Shown: positions 16,001 to 22,540, counted from the first letter of the stretch. The stretch is DNA of 32,796 nucleotides from Methanobacteriota archaeon (GCA_005878525.1 VBMB01000139.1:1-32796); one strand, 5' to 3'. A program made the numbers and translations. The notes: a model not told the origin generated them from the sequence alone.

Positions 16001-17628
16001 GCCCGATTGGGTTGCCGCCCGAGGCAGGAGTGGACGTGGTGTACGCCTACATCGACGCGGACAACTCGAGCGCGACCGGCCTGTGGTCCGATGTCCAAGG
16101 TCGAATCTACGGATTCGATTATGCGATTGCGGTGATTGGCCGGAACGGAGCCGTGAACTCGAGCGGCCTGTACGCGTTCGTGCCGGCCCGCGCGAACCCG
16201 TGGAACTTCGTCCGACCGATCGATGTCGGCCTGGACGCTCACCGGATGGAATTCTCCGTGAATTCAAGCGCGCTCGCCTTGGCCGCCGGATACCAAGTCG
16301 TCTACTTCGCCTCGGACTGGCGCCTCGGGTACGATGTCGCCTTGCCCGACGCCGCCGTCGCTCGATTCCCGATCGCCGCTCAGGCCGCAACGAACGCCGT
16401 GATCAACGAGGTCTCGCCCCAGCCGAACCCGGAATGGGTGGAGCTGGCGAACCCCACCGCGACTCCGATTTCCTTGAACGGCTGGAACCTCGCGCTGAAC
16501 AAGGGGGGCAAAGTCACGGTCATCTTCACATTCACAACGCAGAACCTCGGTGCCTGGGGATCTGGGCTCGAGTACCTTTCGGTCGTCCTACCGAAGAACT
16601 CGCTTCCGAACGGGAACGTACAGCTCCAGCTGCTCCAAGGGACCACGGTCGTCGACCAGACGACGTACTCTCCGAATGTTGGCAGCAGCCAGACGTGGGC
16701 GCGATTCAAAGATCCGATCACCGGACGGCCGATGGACACGAACAACGACGCGGCCGACTTCTACGTCTCGCTGGCCCCATCTCCGGCTCGCGGAAATGAT
16801 CGCCACCGACCGACCATCTCAATCATCAAAACGCAGAACCGGGTCATCGCGGCGCCGGGCGAATTGATCACCTACACATTGTATTACAACAACACCGACA
16901 CCGGGATGGCGAAGACCGCCTGGATCAACGACACGCTGCCCTCCGGCGTCGTCTTCTCGTCCTCCAGCGTTCCGTACAGCTACATCATCGGGCCGATGTA
17001 CGGCTGGGCCTTCACGAACGTCATGCCAGGGGCGCATTCCTTCACGGTCACGGTCCAAGTCAGCGCGACGACGACGGACGGACAAGTGCTCCGGAACACG
17101 GTCACCCTGGATTACACCGATCAACTCTCCCGACCTCTGACTCGGACGCGCGGATGGGCGAACGCCACCGTGTCGCGACCCACCATCACGGTCGTGAAGA
17201 CGGCGAGCCCATCGAACGCGAAGGCGGGGGATCTCGTGACGTTCACGATCTACTACAATAACACGGGCTCCGTCGCGGCGGGCACGGTCACGATCAAGGA
17301 CAGCTTGCCGAACGGCTTCGACTACGTCGGAGCGACTCCGGTGCCGACGTGGATGAGCGGTCGGACGTTCTATTGGAACTTCACGACCGTCACACCGGGC
17401 GCGCACAGCCTGACGATGCGCGCTCGGGTGAACTCGACGTTTAGCGGGACACGGCTCGTGAACTGGGCGTTCCTGAACTACACGACAATCGGCGGCTACC
17501 CGCCCATCGGCAGCACGTCCTCCGTCACCGTCGCGATTCCCGAGCTGTCCGACATGATTTTCGTCGCCGTCGTTCCGGTGATCATCCTCGGATTGAAGCT
17601 CCGCGCGAAGCGCCGCGAAAAGGAATAG
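13081..17628 (+). CDS. 1515-residue mosaic membrane protein: HhH, zinc ribbons, TPRs, NG repeats, TM, extracellular adhesion modules
   Basis: I know no named family with this architecture. Residues 1-60 look like helix-hairpin-helix (GLPGFGEEKARRVAERF, then VPGVTSADLETLLGLL). Three zinc ribbons follow near 75-97, 120-145 and 160-185 (CPECG/CPFCG, CLTCG/CGVCG, CARCG/CAICG). TPR-like helices lie at about 217-285 and 310-370. An Asn-Gly-rich repeat linker covers about 393-460, and a membrane helix about 470-497. Outside, two related beta modules begin RIDGDFSDW and RVDGAFGDW. A calcium-type Asp repeat (DVDGDGIPDYP) lies near 935, a lamin-tail-like domain (NAVINEVSPQPNPEWVEL) at about 1104-1240, and two DUF11-like repeats (ISIIKTQN, ITVVKTAS) at about 1242-1480. 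The end is IPELSDM, a hydrophobic stretch and a basic tail. Many Asn-X-Ser/Thr sites occur outside. It could link a cytoplasmic sensor to a surface adhesin; that is inference. Confidence 0.9.
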   Translation: MDESYLEWLIGLPGFGEEKARRVAERFLSFEQLRAATREQLAAVPGVTSADLETLLGLLSDGSGQDASGELFLCPECGSFVGTAANSCPFCGVEFDASADSGLSEEIEDFVAEEDAPARICLTCGAGMGVDAMKCGVCGRQYTREEFALLPGFQPSLDESSPFCARCGGYLFSDETECAICGTTVTSAKPAAPTANAKGVVKDFLTRWQRVAQAVPALSETDRLQEELEHYDRLIEADATLERAWVNRARILEKLGRSAEAADSLSKAADLNPAKDDEYRLEVQNILRSTADASALPARWRQPAATAAPKAVDTRLVEALGHYDSLLRADPSLIVAWRTKGEILDRLGRPDEARTCFERADRLERAEGRSLQAAVSGLRSSGLATSGPAGSGHVNGRVNGTRSGRTNGRTNGRTNGRVNGLAEGRVNGLTTGAVNGLTFGKGATNGLVNGNGFTNGRRGRYGPPRIPAQPHWSRSVVGIAAVVALMVIVPILASMLSPSPGGPSSIIRIDGDFSDWAPFPAYADSSTDQVQNPGINLLDVKVATQNQNLFVNARVQGLLFQGSGSNETDSVFVFLDEDNNRNTGYPIGDLGADAMVEIYGWRDYQGLQHGVDSFRFNETGTPRSNDWRRFVSGGSADAAVSGQQLELRTTVADPAKTRILVYAADNLGDRDSADGSVVPSRPTVVLGQQTVAPDVVAGPSVTFLRVTMSPMGGVPHLAALNVTRLGTSTDAVDLSLFRDDGSGALDAADPFLSNVSMTGAAASLPMNEVVAAPEVLWIQARWANLTPTSTFGLSVAGIVSNGTASFRPPETGRVYLGAAPTNLRVDGAFGDWRGRPYGQDVLGDVTNRTGAPEYDANVDLVATAVDLGTNFTGYVRVDGRLLGGQDIPTTRSRTYPVAVDTDLDTVPDSVENLLGPNLTRDFNNDNITDDRTNGDVDGDGIPDYPAGPDCWLNTTIPSWYPPPYAGRSVTRYICPIGLPPEAGVDVVYAYIDADNSSATGLWSDVQGRIYGFDYAIAVIGRNGAVNSSGLYAFVPARANPWNFVRPIDVGLDAHRMEFSVNSSALALAAGYQVVYFASDWRLGYDVALPDAAVARFPIAAQAATNAVINEVSPQPNPEWVELANPTATPISLNGWNLALNKGGKVTVIFTFTTQNLGAWGSGLEYLSVVLPKNSLPNGNVQLQLLQGTTVVDQTTYSPNVGSSQTWARFKDPITGRPMDTNNDAADFYVSLAPSPARGNDRHRPTISIIKTQNRVIAAPGELITYTLYYNNTDTGMAKTAWINDTLPSGVVFSSSSVPYSYIIGPMYGWAFTNVMPGAHSFTVTVQVSATTTDGQVLRNTVTLDYTDQLSRPLTRTRGWANATVSRPTITVVKTASPSNAKAGDLVTFTIYYNNTGSVAAGTVTIKDSLPNGFDYVGATPVPTWMSGRTFYWNFTTVTPGAHSLTMRARVNSTFSGTRLVNWAFLNYTTIGGYPPIGSTSSVTVAIPELSDMIFVAVVPVIILGLKLRAKRREKE
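14251..14457 (+). repeat. Degenerate tandem repeat encoding an Asn-Gly linker
   Basis: Within the 1515-residue gene, about a dozen copies of a roughly 12-15-nt unit encode G-R/L-T/V-N-G. The core triplet pairs AACGGC and AATGGG recur. It joins the TPR region to the membrane helix. The repeat stays in frame and shows codon variation, which suggests selection on the peptide rather than fresh slippage. Confidence 0.85.
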
Positions 17629-17682
17629 AGAGTGGCTGACAGCGTTCCAAGGACCAACGGCCGTTAGAACGGCACGGTTCGT

Positions 17683-17703
17683 CGTCCACCACAAGGATGG
17701 ACG
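17683..17703. other. Short hairpin beyond the 3' ends of 5S and the surface protein gene
   Basis: CGTCCA at 17683-17688 pairs with TGGACG at 17698-17703 across a short loop. It lies 14 nt past the inferred 3' end of 5S and 55 nt past the stop of the convergent surface protein gene. It could help termination or processing on either strand, but there is no T-run beside it. Confidence 0.3.
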
Positions 17704-17716
17704 GCTAGCGTGCCTA

Positions 17717-17858
17717 GGTCGTCGGCCCAAGCCCTCCTCAAAGGAAGGCAGGCTTCGCGCAGGCTCGCGCACTGCACTACCGCAGGGAACGTGGGCGGGC
17801 TTAACTTCCGGGTTCGGGATGGGACCGGGTGTATCCCCGCCGCTTTGGCCGTCAAACC
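17717..17858 (-). rRNA. rrf: 5S ribosomal RNA, stand-alone gene
   Basis: The minus strand carries the conserved 5S core. GGGGATACACCCGGTCCCAT is followed by CCCGAACCCGGAAGTTAAG, which is loop B, helix III and loop C. Helix II pairs GGCGGG with CCCGCC, and loop E is marked by GGTAGTG and GCGAAG. The ends GGTTTGACGGCC and GGCCGACGACC form helix I with one bulge and one mismatch. The gene is about 142 nt, some 20 nt longer than usual, because of extra hairpin-forming sequence on the 3' side between loop E and helix I. A TATATA-type box about 30 nt upstream shows it has its own promoter. No 16S or 23S gene is near, as in known Thermoplasmata with unlinked rRNA genes. Both ends are uncertain by a few nucleotides. 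Confidence 0.92.
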
Positions 17859-17886
17859 ACTGCTGAGGCGGCTGAGAGAGTGCGCG

Positions 17887-17892
17887 ATATAT
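17887..17892 (-). promoter_or_regulatory. TATA box of the 5S rRNA gene
   Basis: Minus-strand GATATATC is the clearest TATA box in the window. It begins about 34 nt before the inferred 5' end of 5S and lies just past the stop of the prepilin peptidase gene. Confidence 0.65.
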
Positions 17893-17914
17893 CAGGATTT
17901 CGATGTCGCGACGC

Positions 17915-18829
17915 CTAGCGCCCAGCGCCCAGGACCGCGACGAGCAGGTTTCCCGCCAAGAAGGCAAGCAGGAAGCCCCCGAGGAGGGGGACCATGAACG
18001 GGACCCACGGGGTGACCCACGCTCGCTGGATTCCCGCTTCACGCAGCTTGAGGATCTCCGGTCTGGGGTCCAAATCGCGCTTCGGACGCAGGACGACCAC
18101 GTGTTCGCCTCGGTCCGTGATCCGCTCCATCAGCCTCACGTGTTTCGGAAACGGATCCAGCGCTGCACGATAGCCGAGAAACGACTGGATCCCGACGTCG
18201 CCGCGGGTGAGATTGTAGATGAACAGACCCAGGGGGACGACCAATTGGAGGACAGCGGCATCCACAAGGACGACGAACGAAAACGGAAACAACGCCTGGA
18301 ACGCGGGTTGGACTCTCGGGTCCGCGGCGAACACCGGGAACGGTGACGCGTGAGGATACGTCGGAACAAGCAACGTGAGCGCCATGAGGCACTTCGCATC
18401 CGCCCCGCCGGCGAGGAGCCGGGCTCGGAGCATCAGCTGGTAGACGACGAGCATCACGGGCATCGACGCCAGCTCAACGATGGGAACGGAACTGGCAACG
18501 ATTCCCGCGAACCCGAGCGGGGCGATCCACATCGCGGCGGCCGCAAAGAACAATCCCATCCGACCGGGTCGGGCGTGGAAACCGTCTTCATCGAAGAGCG
18601 GCCGGCCGAAGAAGACCGCGTAGAACAGCACCGCGGCGGAACCGGCGAGCGACCACGTCGGCCACGGCGCCGATTCGACCAGGAGTTCCGCGGCGAGGAT
18701 GACCAGTCCGAGCGTTCCCAAGCCGATCCACAGCGGGTTGCGGACGCCTCGCGTCCTCAGATCGGAGGCCGCCGCGACGACCAGAAAGGCGGTGCCGGCC
18801 GCGAGTCGCGTCGCCGCGAACGCGTCCAC
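17915..18829 (-). CDS. Archaeal prepilin/preflagellin peptidase (A24 family)
   Basis: This 304-residue polytopic aspartic protease would remove class III signal peptides from archaellins or type IV pilins at the cytoplasmic face of the membrane. The first catalytic aspartate is Asp23 in AAASDLRTRGVRNPLW, the usual SDLRxRxVPN context. The second is Asp144 in LLAGGADAKCLMAL, matching the archaeal GxHyD form of the motif. About six to eight hydrophobic helices are visible, plus an insert of about 100 residues (including DRGEHVVVLRPKRDLDPR) before the last helix. The frame opens at a TTG at 18871, but I prefer the GTG at 18829: a TATA-like AAATAA lies about 27 nt before it, and the extra 14 residues are not family-like. 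No pilin or archaellin genes are nearby. Confidence 0.88.
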   Translation of the reverse strand: MDAFAATRLAAGTAFLVVAAASDLRTRGVRNPLWIGLGTLGLVILAAELLVESAPWPTWSLAGSAAVLFYAVFFGRPLFDEDGFHARPGRMGLFFAAAAMWIAPLGFAGIVASSVPIVELASMPVMLVVYQLMLRARLLAGGADAKCLMALTLLVPTYPHASPFPVFAADPRVQPAFQALFPFSFVVLVDAAVLQLVVPLGLFIYNLTRGDVGIQSFLGYRAALDPFPKHVRLMERITDRGEHVVVLRPKRDLDPRPEILKLREAGIQRAWVTPWVPFMVPLLGGFLLAFLAGNLLVAVLGAGR

Positions 18830-18849
18830 GCCGCGGCATCCCTGCGTCG

Positions 18850-18855
18850 TTATTT
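18850..18855 (-). promoter_or_regulatory. TATA-like box of the prepilin peptidase gene
   Basis: Minus-strand AAATAA lies about 27 nt before the preferred GTG start at 18829 and inside the longer open frame. Confidence 0.45.
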
Positions 18856-18978
18856 CAAGGGTTGCGTGCAACGCGACATGGGTCGCAAGACTGCGTTTTT
18901 CTCGGTAACGACTAAATAGACCCTAACGAATAGCCGCAAATTGCCGGAGGATTTTGTCGAATCTCTCCGAGGACCGTC

Positions 18979-19533
18979 ATGATAGAACCACGGCGAATGA
19001 AGGTGAAAGTCTGCCTCGTCGGGGAGCACGCCGTGGGCAAGACCTCGCTCATCAAGCGCTACGTGCTGAACGAGTACGATGATCGATACATCGTGACGCT
19101 CGGCGCGAAAGTCTCCAAGAAAGAACTCGCTCTCAATCCGAAAGTTGGCGACGCAATCCAGATGGACATGACCATCTGGGACATCATGGGCTCGAAGGGA
19201 TTCCGCGAACTCCTCCGGGAGGCTTACTTCCATGGGGCGCAAGGCATCCTCGCGGTGGCCGACATCACTCGATACGACACGCTCGAGGACCTGGACTCGT
19301 GGGTCGAGTCCGTGTTCCGGACCGTGGGCGAGATCCCCGTCGCGTTCGCGATCAACAAAACGGACCTGAAGGACCAAGCCGCATTCGGCGAGGAACAGGT
19401 GAAACAAGCGACCGAGGCGTTTGAGGCCCCGTATTTCTTCAGTTCCGCGAAGACGGGCGAGAACGTCGAGCTCGTCTTCCGGACGCTTGGCGAAACGATC
19501 GCGAAGACGGCGGCGAAGTCCGCGTCGCCGTAG
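18979..19533 (+). CDS. Ras/Rab-like small GTPase
   Basis: This 184-residue GTPase of the Ras superfamily would be a cytoplasmic molecular switch. The P-loop is GEHAVGKTS at 15-23, preceded by the strand VKVCLV. A switch I threonine lies in YIVTLGAK. The G3 motif is WDIMGSKGF with Asp68 and Gly71, G4 is NKTD at 126-129 and G5 is SAK at 156-158. The Gln of the DTAGQE motif, needed for fast hydrolysis in Ras, is replaced by Ser, so intrinsic turnover may be slow or depend on a partner. There is no C-terminal prenylation Cys. ATG at 18979 has GAGG about 8 nt upstream; Met7 at 18997 is an alternative. No GAP or exchange factor is recognised nearby. Confidence 0.9.
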   Translation: MIEPRRMKVKVCLVGEHAVGKTSLIKRYVLNEYDDRYIVTLGAKVSKKELALNPKVGDAIQMDMTIWDIMGSKGFRELLREAYFHGAQGILAVADITRYDTLEDLDSWVESVFRTVGEIPVAFAINKTDLKDQAAFGEEQVKQATEAFEAPYFFSSAKTGENVELVFRTLGETIAKTAAKSASP

Positions 19534-19600
19534 CCCGCCGCTCTTCTCCTCGGTTGCGGTTGCAGCGGGAGTCCGCTTGTATCGGTCCACCGCCATAGCC

Positions 19601-19606
19601 TCAAGT
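19601..19606 (+). promoter_or_regulatory. TATA-like box of the permease gene
   Basis: TCAAGT, in the context CTCAAGTAGC, begins 30 nt before the GTG at 19631. It resembles the TTTAAGTAGC at the surface protein gene. It is the weakest of the series. Confidence 0.35.
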
Positions 19607-19630
19607 AGCCGACCCATTCTCCGCCCCTCC

Positions 19631-21925
19631 GTGTCCGGTCCCGGACCCGGGTCGGCTTCCGTTCGCGTGCGAGTCACCCGGGACCTCGGCCTGTTCGACA
19701 TCACGATGGCGGCCCTCGGAGCGATGGTCGGCGCCGCGATTTTCCTCCTGGTCGGCGCGGCATACTCGGTCGCCGGACCTCTCGTCTTGCTGAGCCTCGC
19801 CGTCGCCGCGCTCGTCGCGGCCCTCGCCGGCATGGCGTACGCCGAGCTCGCATCGGGCCGGCCCGACGCTTCGGGCGGCGCGTACGTCTGGGTGAGGAGC
19901 GCGTTGCCCGCGCCGAGCGGATTCGTGAGCGGCTGGCTCTCGTGGGGTGGCCACATGGCCGCATCCGCGCTCAGCGCCCTCGGTCTCGGCATCTTCCTCG
20001 TCGAACTCGTCCGCCCCTCCGACGAGTCGTCGTTCTTCGGCCCGAACCCGCTCGAGGTCAGCCTCGTCGCCCTCGCGGTCCTCGCCCTCTCCGCGATCGC
20101 GCACTTCGCGCGAGTCCACCTCCCCATCCGCGCGCTCGGTCGGTTGACGCTGGGTAAAATTCTGCTGATCGTCCTCGTCGCGGTCCTCGGGGTCATTTCC
20201 GTCTTCCAACCAGGTCCTCCACGCGGCTTCGCGGTCGGGGCCCCGGTCTCGTCGCTCGACTTGATGCTCGGGGCCGGGGTTCTCTTCATCGCCTTCCAGG
20301 GCTTCGAAGTCGTCGCGCAACTGTCCGACCAGGTGAAACACCCCGAGAGCAGCGTGCCGAGGGGCGTGTTCCTCGCGCTCTTGCTCGCGTTCCTCGTGTA
20401 CGGGGGCTTCTTCTTGGCGGTGCTCGGAAACGTGCCGAGCGACACACTGTCCGGATGGCCTGCGTGCGGGGGCTGCCTCGGCGGATCGGAAGACATGGTC
20501 CTCTCGGGCATCCGGCATTTCGTCGGAGGGCCGTACGTGAGGGCCGTCGTGTTGATCATCGGAATCGTCTCGATGTACGGCGCCTTGAACTCGAACCTGA
20601 CCGCGGCGATCAAGACCTCGTTCAGCATGGCCCGGGACCGTCTTCTTCCCGGGAGCTTCGCCCGCATCGGGGGACGGGAAGTGCCACCCGCCGCGGTCGC
20701 CCTCACGTTCGTCGGGGCGGGCTTCCTCGTCTTCCTGACGATCGAGACGATCGCGATCCTGGCGAGCCTTGCGTTCCTGGGCTTGTTCGCGTTCGTGCAC
20801 GCCTCCGTCGTCGCGTTGCGCCGCGGGGAGAGACGGAGCGCGCCGGGATTCCGGGTGCCGCTCGTGCCCGCGGTCCCCATGGCCGCCATCGCACTCAACC
20901 TCGCCGTCGGTGCTCTCCTGTGGAATTACCCGGCGAGGAGTGACGCGCCCATGCCCCCGGGGATGCTCGCCACGTTGCTCGGCGGCGTGTGGCTCGCGAT
21001 CGGGCTCGCGTACCACTGGGTCGGGGGCCGCCGCGCCGCCAGTGGTCCGGCTCCGCCTGCCTCAGCCGCGGAGGTGCGCGATATTCTCGCGACGTCGGAA
21101 GACCATGTGGAGCTCGAGCGGTACCGCGTCTTCCTTCCGCTCCGGGAGTTCGAGGACGAGGCGCTCGTGGAACTCGGCGCCCGGATCGCCCGCGCGAAGA
21201 ACGCGGAGCTGAGCCTTCTTCATGTCGTGGAAATTCCCCGGAACCTCCCTCCGAAGGCGATTCGGTTCCGGTACGTGGACGACCGGATTCGAGGGCTCCA
21301 ACGCCTCGCCCGGATCGGCGAGCACATGGGGGTCGACACCCGTCCGGTCGTCAAGATCGGCCACAAAGTCTACGAGATCATCTTGGACACGATCCGCGAG
21401 GAGGCGGTGAACCTCCTCGTCATGGGATGGCGGGGCGAGCGGATCGAAGGGGACCGTCGGGTGCTCGGGAGCAACATCGACTACCTGATCGAGAACGCGC
21501 CGTGCGATGTGATCGTCTTCAAGACCCAGGGATTCCGGAGGCCCCTCCGGCGGATCGTCGTCCTCACGAGCCCGATTTGGAGTCTCGAGGGGATCGACGA
21601 CCTCGCTTTGATCCTGGCCGCGGAGGACCACCCGGTCGTCGAGGTCGTCGCACTCGCGAGCGACCCCTCAGAAGCGGAGCGCCTCAAACAGGAGAGTACG
21701 CGGTTCGAAGGCCGCGCACACGAACGGGGCGTGACGGTCGAACCGAAGGTCATCTACTCGACCCAGTGGGAGTCGGAGGCGCTCCGCGAGAGCGCGGAAG
21801 CGTCGTTGCTCATGATCCGCGCGACGTCTCCGGGCGGCCTCCGGAAGTTCGCCCTCGGCCCCGTCGAGGACCGGATCGTCAAGCTGGCGAAGTGCTCTGT
21901 CCTCATCTTGCGGAAGGGGACCTGA
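19631..21925 (+). CDS. APC-superfamily amino-acid permease fused to two UspA domains
   Basis: This 764-residue protein has an N-terminal transporter of about 470 residues with some twelve membrane helices. GLFDITMAALGAMVGAAIFL is the classic first helix of amino-acid/polyamine/cation permeases, with the unwound glycine-rich substrate site. Two cytoplasmic universal-stress modules follow, at about 480-630 and 635-764. The first keeps an ATP-binding signature in GWRGERIEGDRRVLGS followed by NIDYLIENAPCDVIVF. The second ends VEDRIVKLAKCSVLILRK but has a weaker nucleotide motif. Such fusions suggest transport gated by nucleotide or energy state. The GTG at 19631 is chosen because the frame upstream is Arg/Ser-rich non-coding sequence and a TATA-like element lies at -30. 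Substrate is not deducible. Confidence 0.92.
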   Translation: MSGPGPGSASVRVRVTRDLGLFDITMAALGAMVGAAIFLLVGAAYSVAGPLVLLSLAVAALVAALAGMAYAELASGRPDASGGAYVWVRSALPAPSGFVSGWLSWGGHMAASALSALGLGIFLVELVRPSDESSFFGPNPLEVSLVALAVLALSAIAHFARVHLPIRALGRLTLGKILLIVLVAVLGVISVFQPGPPRGFAVGAPVSSLDLMLGAGVLFIAFQGFEVVAQLSDQVKHPESSVPRGVFLALLLAFLVYGGFFLAVLGNVPSDTLSGWPACGGCLGGSEDMVLSGIRHFVGGPYVRAVVLIIGIVSMYGALNSNLTAAIKTSFSMARDRLLPGSFARIGGREVPPAAVALTFVGAGFLVFLTIETIAILASLAFLGLFAFVHASVVALRRGERRSAPGFRVPLVPAVPMAAIALNLAVGALLWNYPARSDAPMPPGMLATLLGGVWLAIGLAYHWVGGRRAASGPAPPASAAEVRDILATSEDHVELERYRVFLPLREFEDEALVELGARIARAKNAELSLLHVVEIPRNLPPKAIRFRYVDDRIRGLQRLARIGEHMGVDTRPVVKIGHKVYEIILDTIREEAVNLLVMGWRGERIEGDRRVLGSNIDYLIENAPCDVIVFKTQGFRRPLRRIVVLTSPIWSLEGIDDLALILAAEDHPVVEVVALASDPSEAERLKQESTRFEGRAHERGVTVEPKVIYSTQWESEALRESAEASLLMIRATSPGGLRKFALGPVEDRIVKLAKCSVLILRKGT

Positions 21926-21972
21926 CCCGCCAGTAGACGGGTGTCTTGCTGGACGAACCAGTGGCGCACTGG

Positions 21973-22233
21973 TCAGACGAGCGTCACGTCAACGGTCTCG
22001 ACGCTGCCCACTCCGGGGATGGCGGCCAAGGACTGCTCGAACAGGTCGGAGCCTCCGGAGGCATCATTCACGATCGCCACCGCGAGGATCGCCTTCAGGC
22101 CGAAGGCCACGGGCTGTTCGCGCAGATCGCGAAGGGCGCTCCCGAGCGTTGAGCGGACGCGGGACCGAATCGACTCGAGGTCCGTATCGGCGTCCTCGGG
22201 CATGATCCGGAACGTGACGGCCACGGATCCCAT
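21973..22233 (-). CDS. ef1b: Translation elongation factor 1-beta (archaeal EF-1B)
   Basis: This 86-residue protein is the nucleotide-exchange factor that reloads EF-1alpha with GTP. VAVTFRIMPEDADTDLESI is the family start, followed by PVAFGLKAILAVAIVND, and it ends GVGSVETVDVTLV, the terminal strand of the ferredoxin-like fold. Length matches the archaeal family (85-91). The ATG at 22233 has GAGGTG just upstream; the GTG at 22245 is less likely. The gene sits 8 nt after the zinc micro-protein gene in the same transcript, an order common in archaea. Confidence 0.93.
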   Translation of the reverse strand: MGSVAVTFRIMPEDADTDLESIRSRVRSTLGSALRDLREQPVAFGLKAILAVAIVNDASGGSDLFEQSLAAIPGVGSVETVDVTLV

Positions 22234-22241
22234 CTCGCACC

Positions 22242-22412
22242 TCACGGGCCGGTGAACGAACAGGCCGGACAGCGATACGCCACGGATTGGTCACGGCACC
22301 GCGAGCACCGTCCGATCTTCGCGCGGCCACAACTTGGACACGGGAACACGGTCGTGCCTTTCCCGGAGAGGACGGCGCCGCACGAGGTGCAGCGGCTTTC
22401 CGCACGAATCAC
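22242..22412 (-). CDS. Zinc micro-protein upstream of EF-1beta (HVO_2753-like)
   Basis: This 56-residue protein is too short for many gene finders. It has four Cys pairs forming two zinc fingers: CTSCGAVLSG, FPCPSCGR, GRCSRCRDQ and YRCPACSFTGP. The spacing and the ending FTGP match the conserved archaeal zinc-finger micro-protein typically encoded directly before EF-1beta. The Haloferax relative HVO_2753 is linked to swarming and biofilm formation; the role here may be translational given the partner. It starts at a GTG with minus-strand TTTATA 28 nt upstream, so the mRNA should be leaderless, and it heads the ef1b transcript. Confidence 0.9.
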   Translation of the reverse strand: MIRAESRCTSCGAVLSGKGTTVFPCPSCGRAKIGRCSRCRDQSVAYRCPACSFTGP

Positions 22413-22434
22413 GGGCCGCGGGATGAAGTGGGTC

Positions 22435-22440
22435 TATAAA
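22435..22440 (-). promoter_or_regulatory. TATA box of the zinc micro-protein/ef1b transcript
   Basis: Minus-strand TTTATA, followed by GACC, begins 28 nt before the GTG at 22412. It diverges from the tRNA-Lys promoter about 95 nt away. Confidence 0.6.
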
Positions 22441-22532
22441 TCGTTGTGCTCCCGGCGAGTTATATCATGAGAAGCGGATAATTATTGTCCCTCCGATTCG
22501 ATTCGTCGGAGGCGGGTTCCATTCACCGCAAA

Positions 22533-22540
22533 CTTTATTA
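22533..22540 (+). promoter_or_regulatory. TATA box of the tRNA-Lys / RNA polymerase transcript
   Basis: CTTTATTA preceded by CCGCAAA (possible BRE) lies about 50 nt before the tRNA. Transcription should start near 22560-22565, leaving a 5' leader of about 25 nt for RNase P. No second TATA-like site is visible between the tRNA and rpoH, so this may be the main promoter of the operon. Confidence 0.6.

Noticed and set aside
13921-16242. A 773-residue minus-strand frame inside the surface protein gene
   Set aside because: The plus frame has ordered domains, zinc ribbons and a membrane helix; the minus frame is compositionally a shadow.
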